Notes under the pieces: model-generated
Databases searched by the model: none
Told to the model about the DNA's origin: nothing
What the model saw: the letters and a program-made list of their open reading frames with translations, nothing else
Origin: JBOHHM01 sp050725495
GTDB taxonomy: Bacteria > Pseudomonadota > Gammaproteobacteria > Burkholderiales > Burkholderiaceae_C
NCBI GenBank assembly: GCA_050725495.1
Contig: JBOHHM010000090.1
Coordinates: 1-23,456 of the forward strand
Direction: 5' to 3'
Length of the DNA stretch: 23,456 nt
Translations under genes and position numbers: made by a program
In this document: positions 12,826 through 19,890 of the stretch, piece after piece
Layout of the letters: every line of letters begins with the position of its first letter
Position numbering within the stretch: the stretch's first letter is position 1

Positions 12826-13577
12826 AGCACGCACGCGTCGTCCATGACGGCATGGTTCAAGACGCCGTCGAGCGCGACGGCGAGCTGCTGCTCGCCGATG
12901 GCCGCCTCGTGGCGCAGGACGCGGTCAGCTGGCTGCCGCCGCTGGCGCCCACGCCGCGCCCGCGCACGATTCTCGCGCTCGGCCTGAACTACGCCGACCA
13001 CGCCAGGGAGCTCGCATTCAAGGCGCCCGAGGAGCCGCTGGTGTTCCTCAAGGGCGAGGGCACTTTGGCCGGCCACTGCAGCTTCACGCGCCGGCCGGCC
13101 GGTGTGGAATTCATGCACTACGAATGCGAACTCACGGTCGTGATCGGCAGGACCGCGAAAAAGGTCAGGCGCGACGACGCCTATGACTTCATCGCCGGCT
13201 ACACGGTCGCCAACGACTACGCGATCCGCGACTATCTGGAGAACTGGTACCGCCCCAACCTGCGCGTGAAGAACCGCGACGGCTGCACGCCGCTCGGGCC
13301 CTGGCGGGTCGATGCGGCGGACATCCCCAACCCGATGGCGCTGGCCTTGCAGACCACGGTCAACGGCAGGCTCACGCAATCGGGCAACACGCGCGACATG
13401 ATTTTCGACGTGCCCTTCCTGATCGAGTACTTCAGCAGCTTCATGACGCTGTCGCCCGGCGACCTGATCCTGACCGGCACGCCCGATGGTGTGGTCGACT
13501 GCCGGCCGGGCGATGTCGTCGTGACCGAGATCGAGGGCATTGGCGCCCTGCACAACACCATCGAAGGACCCGCATGA
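12822..13577 (+). CDS. hpaG2: HpaG2, C-terminal catalytic subunit of the homoprotocatechuate isomerase/decarboxylase
   Basis: FAH-family enzyme of 251 residues, equivalent to the C-terminal half of E. coli HpaG. It carries the divalent-metal site: E101 and E103 in HYECELTVVIG and D132 in VANDYAIRD. LNYADHA, FLKGEGTLAG and TGTPDGV are further family blocks. Together with HpaG1 it converts the HpaE/HpaF product into 2-hydroxyhepta-2,4-dienedioate with loss of CO2. The ATG overlaps the hpaG1 stop (ATGA, 12822-12825), and its own stop overlaps hpaE (13574-13577), so translation is coupled in a chain. Unlike E. coli, the two halves are separate genes. Confidence 0.92.
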   Translation: MKHARVVHDGMVQDAVERDGELLLADGRLVAQDAVSWLPPLAPTPRPRTILALGLNYADHARELAFKAPEEPLVFLKGEGTLAGHCSFTRRPAGVEFMHYECELTVVIGRTAKKVRRDDAYDFIAGYTVANDYAIRDYLENWYRPNLRVKNRDGCTPLGPWRVDAADIPNPMALALQTTVNGRLTQSGNTRDMIFDVPFLIEYFSSFMTLSPGDLILTGTPDGVVDCRPGDVVVTEIEGIGALHNTIEGPA

Positions 13578-15031
13578 GAGTCGATCACCTGATCAACGGC
13601 AAGGCAGTTGCAGGCAGCAACTACTTTGAAACCGTCAACCCCGCCACGCAGGACATGCTGGCCGAAGTCGCCGCTGGCGGCCAGGCAGAAGTCAACGCGG
13701 CCGTCGCAGCGGCGAAGCAAGCGTTTCCCAAATGGGCCGCGCTGCCCGCGCCGCAGCGCGCCAAGCTGGTTCGCAAGCTCGGCGACCTGATCGCGGCCCA
13801 TGTGCCGGAGATCGCGCGGACCGAGACCAACGACTGCGGCCAGGTGATCGCGCAGACGGCCAAGCAGCTGATCCCGCGGGCGGCCGACAACTTCTACTAC
13901 TTCGCCGAGATGTGCACGCGGGTCGACGGCCATACCTACCCGACCGAGACGCACCTGAACTACACGCTGTTCCACCCGGTCGGCGTCTGCGCGCTGATCA
14001 GCCCGTGGAACGTGCCGTTCATGACAGCGACCTGGAAGGTCGCGCCCTGCCTGGCCTTCGGCAACACGGCCGTGCTCAAGATGAGCGAGCTCTCGCCGCT
14101 CACGGCCGCGCGCCTGGGCGAGCTCGCGCTCGAAGCCGGGATTCCGGCGGGCGTGCTCAACATCGTGCACGGCTATGGCAAGGACGCCGGCGAGCCGCTG
14201 TGCGCCCACCCCGATGTGCGCGCGATCTCGTTCACCGGCTCGACCGCGACCGGCAACCGCATCGTGCAGGCCGCCGGCCTCAAGAAGTTCAGCATGGAGC
14301 TCGGCGGCAAGAGCCCGTTCGTGATCTTCGACGACGCCGACCTGGAGCGCGCGCTCGACGCCGCGGTATTCATGATCTTCTCCAACAACGGCGAGCGCTG
14401 CACCGCAGGCAGCCGCATCCTGGTGCAGCAGAGCATCTACGCCGACTTCGCGCAGAAGTTCGCGGAGCGCGCCCAACGCATCCAGGTCGGCGACCCGCTC
14501 GACGAGAAGACCGTCATCGGCCCGATGATCAGCCAAGCCCACCTGGCCAAGGTGCGCAGCTACATCGAACTCGGGCCGAAGGAAGGGGCGACCCTGCTGT
14601 GCGGCGGGCTCGCCGCGCCCGAGCTGCCGGACCGCGTGAAGAAGGGCAACTATGTGCTGCCCACGGTGTTCGCCGATGTCGACAACCGCATGCGCATCGC
14701 GCAGGAAGAGATCTTCGGCCCGGTTGCCTGCCTGATTCCGTTCCAGGACGAGGCCGACGCCGTGACCAAGGCCAACGACATCCAGTACGGCCTCTCCAGC
14801 TACCTCTGGACCGAGAACATCGGCCGCGCGCACCGAGTCGCCGCCGCGATCGAGGCCGGCATGTGCTTCGTCAACAGCCAGAATGTGCGTGACCTGCGCC
14901 AGCCGTTCGGCGGCACCAAGGCCAGCGGCACGGGCCGCGAAGGCGGCACCTGGAGCTACGAGGTGTTCTGCGAGCCGAAGAATGTCGCGGTCTCGCTCGG
15001 TTCTCACCATATCCCGCATTGGGGGGCCTGA
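13574..15031 (+). CDS. hpaE: 5-carboxymethyl-2-hydroxymuconate semialdehyde dehydrogenase
   Basis: NAD-dependent aldehyde dehydrogenase that oxidises the ring-cleavage product of HpaD to 5-carboxymethyl-2-hydroxymuconate. The 485 residues match the family length. Catalytic E242 lies in MELGGKSPF and catalytic C276 in NNGERCTAGSR, with SPWNVPFM and FTGSTATG as cofactor-binding loops and EEIFGPV near the C-terminus. The N-terminus VDHLINGKAV is typical of HpaE/HpcC. It overlaps hpaG2 by four bases and ends two bases before hpaD. Confidence 0.95.
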   Translation: MRVDHLINGKAVAGSNYFETVNPATQDMLAEVAAGGQAEVNAAVAAAKQAFPKWAALPAPQRAKLVRKLGDLIAAHVPEIARTETNDCGQVIAQTAKQLIPRAADNFYYFAEMCTRVDGHTYPTETHLNYTLFHPVGVCALISPWNVPFMTATWKVAPCLAFGNTAVLKMSELSPLTAARLGELALEAGIPAGVLNIVHGYGKDAGEPLCAHPDVRAISFTGSTATGNRIVQAAGLKKFSMELGGKSPFVIFDDADLERALDAAVFMIFSNNGERCTAGSRILVQQSIYADFAQKFAERAQRIQVGDPLDEKTVIGPMISQAHLAKVRSYIELGPKEGATLLCGGLAAPELPDRVKKGNYVLPTVFADVDNRMRIAQEEIFGPVACLIPFQDEADAVTKANDIQYGLSSYLWTENIGRAHRVAAAIEAGMCFVNSQNVRDLRQPFGGTKASGTGREGGTWSYEVFCEPKNVAVSLGSHHIPHWGA

Positions 15032-15033
15032 TC

Positions 15034-15897
15034 ATGGGCAAGCTCGCACTCGCCGCAAAAATCACGCATGTGCCATCGATGTACCTGTCGGAGCTCCCGG
15101 GGCCGAACTTCGGCTGCCGCGAAGCCGCAATCAACGGCCACAGGGAAATCGACCGGCGCTGCCGCGCGCTCGGGGTCGACACCATCGTCGTGTTCGACGT
15201 GCACTGGCTGGTCAACAGCGAATACCACATCAACTGCGCACCGAGCTTTGGCGGCACCTACACGAGCAACGAGCTGCCGCATTTCATCAAGAACATGCCC
15301 TATGCCTACCCCGGCAACCCCGCGCTCGGCCATCTGATCGCCGAGGTCGCCAACGAGATGGGCGTGAAGAGCCGCGCCCACAGCGACACCACGCTGGAGC
15401 TCGAATACGGCACCCTGGTGCCGATGCGCTACATGAATGCCGATCAGCATTACAAAGTGGTCAGCGTGAGCGGCTGGTGCGACTGGCATGACCTGAACGA
15501 GAGCGGGCGCTTCGGCCTCGCGGTGCGCCGCGCGATCGAGCAGCGCTACGACGGCACGGTGGCCATCTTCGCCAGCGGCAGCTTGAGCCACCATTTCGCC
15601 GACAACGGCCGCGCGCCCGAGTTCATGCACAAGGTCTACGACCCCTTCCTCGAGCAGGTCGACCGGCGCGTGGTCGAGCTCTGGCAACAGGGCGACTGGA
15701 AAACCTTTGTCGGCATGCTGCCGATGTATGCCGACAAATGCTGGGGCGAAGGCGATATGCACGACACGGCCATGCTGCTGGGCGCGCTCGGCTGGGACCG
15801 CTACAGCGCGCCGGTGGAGATCGTCACGCCCTACTTCGGCAGCTCGGGCACAGGGCAGATCAACGCGATCTTCCCGGTCACGCCGCTGGAGGCCTGA
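15034..15897 (+). CDS. hpaD: 3,4-dihydroxyphenylacetate 2,3-dioxygenase
   Basis: Extradiol ring-cleavage enzyme of the LigB (type III) superfamily with Fe(II); it opens homoprotocatechuate to 5-carboxymethyl-2-hydroxymuconate semialdehyde. Length is 287 residues, close to E. coli HpaD. Probable metal ligands are H12 in ITHVPSMY and H57 in FDVHWLV, and SLSHHFADNG carries the second-sphere histidine pair. The ATG at 15034 starts MGKLALAAKITHVPS, matching the family; an in-frame ATG at 15019 would overlap hpaE. The next gene begins one base after the stop. Confidence 0.94.
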   Translation: MGKLALAAKITHVPSMYLSELPGPNFGCREAAINGHREIDRRCRALGVDTIVVFDVHWLVNSEYHINCAPSFGGTYTSNELPHFIKNMPYAYPGNPALGHLIAEVANEMGVKSRAHSDTTLELEYGTLVPMRYMNADQHYKVVSVSGWCDWHDLNESGRFGLAVRRAIEQRYDGTVAIFASGSLSHHFADNGRAPEFMHKVYDPFLEQVDRRVVELWQQGDWKTFVGMLPMYADKCWGEGDMHDTAMLLGALGWDRYSAPVEIVTPYFGSSGTGQINAIFPVTPLEA

Positions 15898-15898
15898 G

Positions 15899-16306
15899 AT
15901 GCCGCACCTCGTGATCCAGTACACAGCCAACCTCGATGCCGAGGCCGACATGACAGCCCTGTGCCGCGAACTCGCCGCCGTGCTGGTCGCGCAGAAGGAC
16001 GAGCAGGGGCAGCCGCTGTTTCCGATCGGTGGCACCCGCGTGCTCGCCTACCCGGCGCCGCACTACGCGGTGGCCGACGGGCAGCGCGACTACGCCTTTG
16101 CCTACCTGAACCTGCGGATCGCGCCGGGACGCCCGGATGCTCTTAAAAAGAGAGCAGGTGACGCCATTCTGGAGCGGGCCAAGGGCTTTTTTTATTCGAT
16201 GTTCGAACGCAGGCCGATCGGCCTGACGCTGCAAATCGACGAAAGCCCGGGCCAGGTGTACGACGCCAAGCACAGCAACATCCATCGGCTATTCAACAAC
16301 CCCTGA
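15899..16306 (+). CDS. hpaF: 5-carboxymethyl-2-hydroxymuconate delta-isomerase
   Basis: Tautomerase-superfamily enzyme (CHMI) that isomerises 5-carboxymethyl-2-hydroxymuconate before decarboxylation. The protein starts MPHLVIQYTANL, so after removal of Met the catalytic base Pro1 is exposed, which fixes the start at 15899. Length is 135 residues, slightly above the E. coli protein. PIGGTRVLAYP, DYAFAYLNLRI and RPIGLTLQIDE are family-like. Codons for DALKKRAGD lie in a short AT-rich islet (16139-16155). The gene is followed by an 80-base gap filled by a palindromic element, the only large gap in the hpa run. Confidence 0.9.
   Translation: MPHLVIQYTANLDAEADMTALCRELAAVLVAQKDEQGQPLFPIGGTRVLAYPAPHYAVADGQRDYAFAYLNLRIAPGRPDALKKRAGDAILERAKGFFYSMFERRPIGLTLQIDESPGQVYDAKHSNIHRLFNNP
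16139..16155. repeat. AT-rich islet within hpaF
   Basis: Short imperfect palindrome with arms GCTCT and AGAGC around TAAAAAG, read in frame as part of DALKKRAG. It resembles the hpaG1 islet in base composition and in encoding DA(I/L)K, but nucleotide similarity is modest, so membership in the same repeat family is tentative. Confidence 0.3.
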
Positions 16307-16309
16307 CCC

Positions 16310-16375
16310 TGTCATTCTGAGCGCAGCGAAGAATCTCCAAGGCAACGCAGACCCTTCACTTCGTTCAGGATGACA
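16310..16375. repeat. 66-bp palindromic MITE-like or REP-like element between hpaF and hpaH
   Basis: Ends TGTCATTCTGA (16310-16320) and TCAGGATGACA (16365-16375) are inverted repeats matching at 10 of 11 positions. The next inner segments, GCGCAGCGAAG and CTTCACTTCG, are also imperfectly complementary, so the whole element can fold into one long hairpin. From memory, sequences starting TCATTCTGAGCG and continuing AGCGAAGAATCT are dispersed in many bacterial genomes. It fills nearly the whole gap between hpaF and hpaH. Confidence 0.75.
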
Positions 16376-16386
16376 AGTCCCACACC

Positions 16387-17190
16387 ATGCTGACACCCGA
16401 ACTTATTTCCCAGCTCGCCGCCGAACTGCACCAAAGCGAAAAGACCCGCGTGCAGCTCGAGCATTTCTCCAAGCGCTTCCCCGAAATGACGGTCGAGGAC
16501 GGCTACGCTGTTTCCCGAGCCTGGGTCCAGCTCAAGCTGGCCGAGGGCCGCGTCGTCAAGGGCCACAAGATCGGCCTGACCTCGCGCGCCATGCAGATCT
16601 CCAGCCAGATCAGCGAGCCCGACTACGGCACGCTGCTCGACGACATGTTCTTCGCCGAGGGCAGCGACATTGCGGCCAGCCGTTTCATCGCGCCGCGCGT
16701 CGAGGTCGAGCTGGCCTTCGTTCTCGGCAAGCGCCTGCAGGGCCCGAACGTCACGATCTTCGATGTGCTCGACGCGACCGACTATGTCGTGCCCGCGATC
16801 GAGATCATCGATGCGCGCATCGAGCAGTTCGACCGTCAGACCAAGGCTGCGCGCAAGGTGTTCGACACGATTGCCGACAATGCGGCCAATGCCGCCATCG
16901 TCACCGGCGGCCGCCCGGTCAAGCCCGATGCGGTGGACCTGCGCTGGGTCAGCGCCCTGCTCTACAAGAACGGCGTGATCGAGGAGTCGGGCGTGGCCGC
17001 GGCCGTGCTCAACCACCCGGCTGCCGGCGTGGCCTGGCTGGCCAACAAGCTCGCACCCTGGGACGAGTACCTTGAGAAAGGCGAGGTCGTGCTCGGCGGT
17101 TCGTTCACGCGCCCCACCAGCGCCGTCGCGGGCGACTGCTTCCATGCCGACTATGGGCCGCTGGGCTCGATTGCTTTCAGATTCGTATGA
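16387..17190 (+). CDS. hpaH: 2-oxo-hept-4-ene-1,7-dioate hydratase
   Basis: FAH-superfamily hydratase that adds water to 2-oxohept-4-ene-1,7-dioate (HpcG in E. coli C). Length is 267 residues, equal to the E. coli enzyme. The Mg2+ ligands fall at E106 and E108 in RVEVELAFV and E139 in AIEIIDARI, the same numbers as in the characterised enzyme as I recall it. KGHKIGLTSRAMQ and ADYGPLGSIAFRF are also family blocks. The start follows the palindromic element by 11 bases without an obvious ribosome-binding site close by. It overlaps hpaI by ATGA (17187-17190). Confidence 0.93.
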   Translation: MLTPELISQLAAELHQSEKTRVQLEHFSKRFPEMTVEDGYAVSRAWVQLKLAEGRVVKGHKIGLTSRAMQISSQISEPDYGTLLDDMFFAEGSDIAASRFIAPRVEVELAFVLGKRLQGPNVTIFDVLDATDYVVPAIEIIDARIEQFDRQTKAARKVFDTIADNAANAAIVTGGRPVKPDAVDLRWVSALLYKNGVIEESGVAAAVLNHPAAGVAWLANKLAPWDEYLEKGEVVLGGSFTRPTSAVAGDCFHADYGPLGSIAFRFV

Positions 17191-18008
17191 AAACACCTGT
17201 CAACACCTTCAAGCAAGCCCTGCAGGCCAGGCAGGCCCAGATCGGCCTTTGGCTCGGCCTGGCCGACCCCTACAGCACCGAGATCTGCGCCGGCGCCGGC
17301 TTCGACTGGCTGCTGATCGACGGCGAGCATGCGCCCAACGACATCCCCGGCATCCTGGCCCAGCTGCAGGTCATCGCGGCCTACCCGGGAACGCACCCGA
17401 TCGCGCGCGTGCCCATGGGCCACGGCCATATGGGCGAGGCACTGATCAAGCAGTACCTGGACCTGGGCGTTCAGACCCTGCTGGTGCCCATTGTGGACAC
17501 GCCCGAGCAGGCGGCCACATTGGTGCGCGCGATGCGCTACCCGCAGAACGACGGCAAGGGAGGCATCCGCGGCATGGGCGGCGCGCGCGCCTCGGGCTGG
17601 GGCCGCAACCCGGCCTATGTGCACGAGGCCAATGCCCAGGTCTGCCTGCTGGTACAGGCCGAGACCAGGACCGCGCTGGACAACCTGGACGCGATCGCGG
17701 CCACCGAGGGCGTCGATGGCGTGTTCATCGGCCCCGCCGACCTCTCGGCCTCGCTGGGCCATGTCGGCAACCCCGGTCACGCGCAAGTGCAGGCCGCGAT
17801 CGAAGACGCGATCGCGCGCATCGTGAAAGCGGGCAAGGCCGCCGGCATCCTGACGCCCGACGAGGCGCTGGCGCGCCACTACCTCGCGCTCGGTGCGACC
17901 TTTGTCGCCGTGGGGCTGGACACCAACCTGCTGGTCAAGGCCAGCAGCGCCCTGGCCGCGAAGTTCAAGGCAACGGCCGCGCCTGCACCCGCGAGCAAGA
18001 CCTACTGA
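17187..18008 (+). CDS. hpaI: 4-hydroxy-2-oxoheptanedioate aldolase
   Basis: Metal-dependent pyruvate aldolase (HpcH/HpaI family) that splits 4-hydroxy-2-oxoheptane-1,7-dioate into pyruvate and succinic semialdehyde, the last step of the pathway. The 273 residues contain catalytic H48 in IDGEHAPND, R74 in ARVPMG and metal ligands E159 in VQAETRTALDN and D185 in IGPADLSASLG; RGMGGARAS is the glycine-rich loop. The C-terminus is extended by a short Ala/Pro/Lys tail. Overlap with hpaH indicates coupled translation. A 53-base gap with a GGAG ribosome-binding site leads to the next gene. Confidence 0.93.
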   Translation: MKTPVNTFKQALQARQAQIGLWLGLADPYSTEICAGAGFDWLLIDGEHAPNDIPGILAQLQVIAAYPGTHPIARVPMGHGHMGEALIKQYLDLGVQTLLVPIVDTPEQAATLVRAMRYPQNDGKGGIRGMGGARASGWGRNPAYVHEANAQVCLLVQAETRTALDNLDAIAATEGVDGVFIGPADLSASLGHVGNPGHAQVQAAIEDAIARIVKAGKAAGILTPDEALARHYLALGATFVAVGLDTNLLVKASSALAAKFKATAAPAPASKTY

Positions 18009-18061
18009 GCGCATACCGGCATCACGGCCGACGCCCAAGCTTCGCCTTTGGAGATCACAGC

Positions 18062-18862
18062 ATGAATGCAATCATGAAAACAGACCCGCCCCCCCACATC
18101 CATCCCGACGAATGGAAAGCTCGCGTCGAACTTGCGGCCTGCTACCGCATCTTCGCGATGCTGGGCTGGACCGAGATGATTTACAACCACATCACGGTGC
18201 GCCTGCCCGACAGCGTCACGGGCGGCGCTACCGCAGGGGCTTCAAAATCCCCGCAGTTCCTGATCAATCCCTTCGGCCTGCACTACAGCGAGGTGACGGC
18301 CAGCAACCTGCTGAAGATCGACCTCGCGGGCAACAAGCTCGACGACAACCCCTGGCCCGTGAACCCGGCCGGCTTCACGGTCCATGCCGCGATCCACGAC
18401 GGCATTGCCGATGCGCACTGCGTGATGCACACGCACACGACGGCCGGCGTCGCGGTGGCCTGCACCCAGGGCGGCCTGGCGCAGAACAATTTCTACTCGG
18501 CCCAGCTGCACGACATGGTGGCCTACCACGACTTCGAGGGCATCACCATCCATGCCGACGAAGGTCCGCGCCTGCTCAGGAACATCGGCGACAAGCCGGT
18601 CGTGATCCTGCGCAACCACGGCCTGCTGGCCTGGGGCCCGAGCTTGCCGCTGACCTTTGTGCGGCTGTGGACCCTGCAGCGCGCCTGCGAAATCCAGGTC
18701 GCTCAAGGCCCGCTCGGCCCGGCGATTGCCGTGCCCGAGGCGGTAGCGCGCCAGACCACGCACGACTCGTTCCAGTTCGACGCCCAGTTTGGCGCCGGCC
18801 AGGATGTGTTAGACGCCCTCGTGCGGCAGCTCGACCGGATCGACACAAGCTATCAAAATTGA
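18062..18862 (+). CDS. Class II aldolase/adducin-family protein
   Basis: Member of the fuculose-aldolase/RhaD/adducin family, unrelated in fold to HpaI. The 266 residues keep the zinc ligands H123 and H125 (MHTHTTAG) and H186 (RNHGLLAWG), and QFLINPFGLHYSEVTASNL is typical of the proteobacterial subgroup often annotated only by family. Residues about 51-64 (SVTGGATAGASKSP) look like an insertion before QFLINP. The C-terminus TSYQN is encoded by an AT-rich repeat. It follows hpaI in the same direction, so it may act on a side product or on the aldehyde, but no function is established. An aldolase, epimerase or decarboxylase role are all possible. Confidence 0.78.
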   Translation: MNAIMKTDPPPHIHPDEWKARVELAACYRIFAMLGWTEMIYNHITVRLPDSVTGGATAGASKSPQFLINPFGLHYSEVTASNLLKIDLAGNKLDDNPWPVNPAGFTVHAAIHDGIADAHCVMHTHTTAGVAVACTQGGLAQNNFYSAQLHDMVAYHDFEGITIHADEGPRLLRNIGDKPVVILRNHGLLAWGPSLPLTFVRLWTLQRACEIQVAQGPLGPAIAVPEAVARQTTHDSFQFDAQFGAGQDVLDALVRQLDRIDTSYQN

Positions 18863-18866
18863 AGCG
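18847..18866. repeat. AT-rich islet at the end of the class II aldolase gene
   Basis: AGCTATCAAAATTGAAGCGG supplies the last codons (SYQN) and the stop. It matches the ampG end in its first nine bases and its last ten, with the central palindrome reduced. Two unrelated genes in this window therefore end in the same way. Confidence 0.45.
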
Positions 18867-18886
18867 GATAACGTAGGTTTTATAAG
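18859..18886 (+). promoter_or_regulatory. Possible internal promoter before the ketopantoate-reductase-like gene
   Basis: TTGAAG (18859-18864) and TATAAG (18881-18886) are 16 bases apart, a fair sigma-70 match 21 bases before the start codon. The -35-like part comes from the AT-rich repeat. Read-through from the hpa genes is equally possible. Confidence 0.3.
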
Positions 18887-18906
18887 GGCCGAAGGCGGTT
18901 TTGACC

Positions 18907-19881
18907 ATGAAAGTTTGCATTTACGGCGCCGGCGCGATCGGCGGCTGGCTCGGTGTGAAGCTGGCGCAGGCCGGCTGCGAGCTCAGCGTGGTGGCGCGCG
19001 GCGCGACACTGCAAGCCCTGCTGCGCGAGGGCCTGCGCCTGCAGCAGGGCGAGGCGGTCAGCGCCGTGCCGGTGCGGGCGGCCAGCGACCCCGCGCAGCT
19101 CGGCGCGCAGGACCTGGTGATCGTTGCCGTCAAGGCGCCGGCCATGGCCGAGGTCGCCCAGGCCATCGCGCCGCTGCTGGGGCCCGACACCATCTTGCTG
19201 ACCGCGATGAACGGCGTGCCCTGGTGGTTCTTCGAAGGCTTTGGCGGCCGCTACGCCGGCACACGGCTCAAGGCCGTGGACCCCGAGGGCTCGATTGCGC
19301 GAGCCATCCCCGCCCAGCACATCGTCGGCTGCGTGGTCCATGCGAGCTGCTCGCTCAACGGCCCCGGCTTTGTGCGCCACCGCTTCGGCAACCAGCTGAT
19401 CCTGGGCGAGCCCTCGGGCGAGAAGACGGCACGCGTTCAGGCGCTGGCCGCGCTGCTGGAGCAGGCCGGGCTCGCGGCGCCGATCTCGGAACAGATCCAG
19501 AAAGACACCTGGTACAAGCTCTGGGGCAATATGACGGTCAACCCGGTCAGCGCCCTGACCGGCGCGACCACCGACCTGATCCTGGGCGACGAGCTGGTGC
19601 GCGGCTTCATCTCCAGCGTGATGCTCGAAGCCAAGGAGATCGGCGCGCGCATCGGCATCCCGATCGCCCAGCGGCCCGAGGACCGCCATGCCGTCACGCT
19701 CGGGCTCGGCGCCTTCAAGACCTCGATGCTGCAGGATGTCGAAGCCGGCAAGGCGGTCGAACTCGACGCGCTGGTGAGCGTGGTCAGGGAGCTGGGCCAG
19801 ATCACCGGCGTGCCGACACCGTTCACCGATGCGCTGCTGGGCCTGGCCAGGCTGCACGCGCGGGTGCGCGGGCTATATTGA
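18907..19881 (+). CDS. Ketopantoate reductase-like (PanE/ApbA family) oxidoreductase
   Basis: NAD(P)H-dependent reductase family whose best-known member makes pantoate from 2-dehydropantoate. The 324 residues show the Rossmann loop GAGAIGG (7-13), probable catalytic K204 in DTWYKLWGN with N-x5-LTGA following, and VELDAL near the position of the conserved acid. NGVPWWFFEGFGG is characteristic of a subgroup common in Burkholderiales and differs from E. coli PanE, so true ketopantoate activity is doubtful. The ATG at 18907 is chosen over TTG 18901 because it directly precedes the first strand. It is last in the plus-strand run, and only nine bases separate its stop from the convergent alr stop, with no terminator visible. 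Confidence 0.8.
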   Translation: MKVCIYGAGAIGGWLGVKLAQAGCELSVVARGATLQALLREGLRLQQGEAVSAVPVRAASDPAQLGAQDLVIVAVKAPAMAEVAQAIAPLLGPDTILLTAMNGVPWWFFEGFGGRYAGTRLKAVDPEGSIARAIPAQHIVGCVVHASCSLNGPGFVRHRFGNQLILGEPSGEKTARVQALAALLEQAGLAAPISEQIQKDTWYKLWGNMTVNPVSALTGATTDLILGDELVRGFISSVMLEAKEIGARIGIPIAQRPEDRHAVTLGLGAFKTSMLQDVEAGKAVELDALVSVVRELGQITGVPTPFTDALLGLARLHARVRGLY

Positions 19882-19890
19882 TCCCGCGTT

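Noticed and set aside
12076..13577. hpaG1/hpaG2 as a frameshift-broken single hpaG gene
   Set aside because: Each half has its own start in an ATGA overlap and its own complete domain, and separate G1/G2 genes are known in other bacteria, so this is a natural split and not a sequencing or mutational break.
13232..15019. Long minus-strand open frame (595 codons) opposite hpaE and hpaG2
   Set aside because: It lies antisense to two clearly identified enzymes; its protein is rich in Arg, Ala, Gly, His and Asp with no domain, as expected from the complement of GC-rich coding sequence.
16312..17196. Minus-strand open frame opposite hpaH
   Set aside because: HpaH on the plus strand has exact family length and metal ligands; the antisense frame is compositional.
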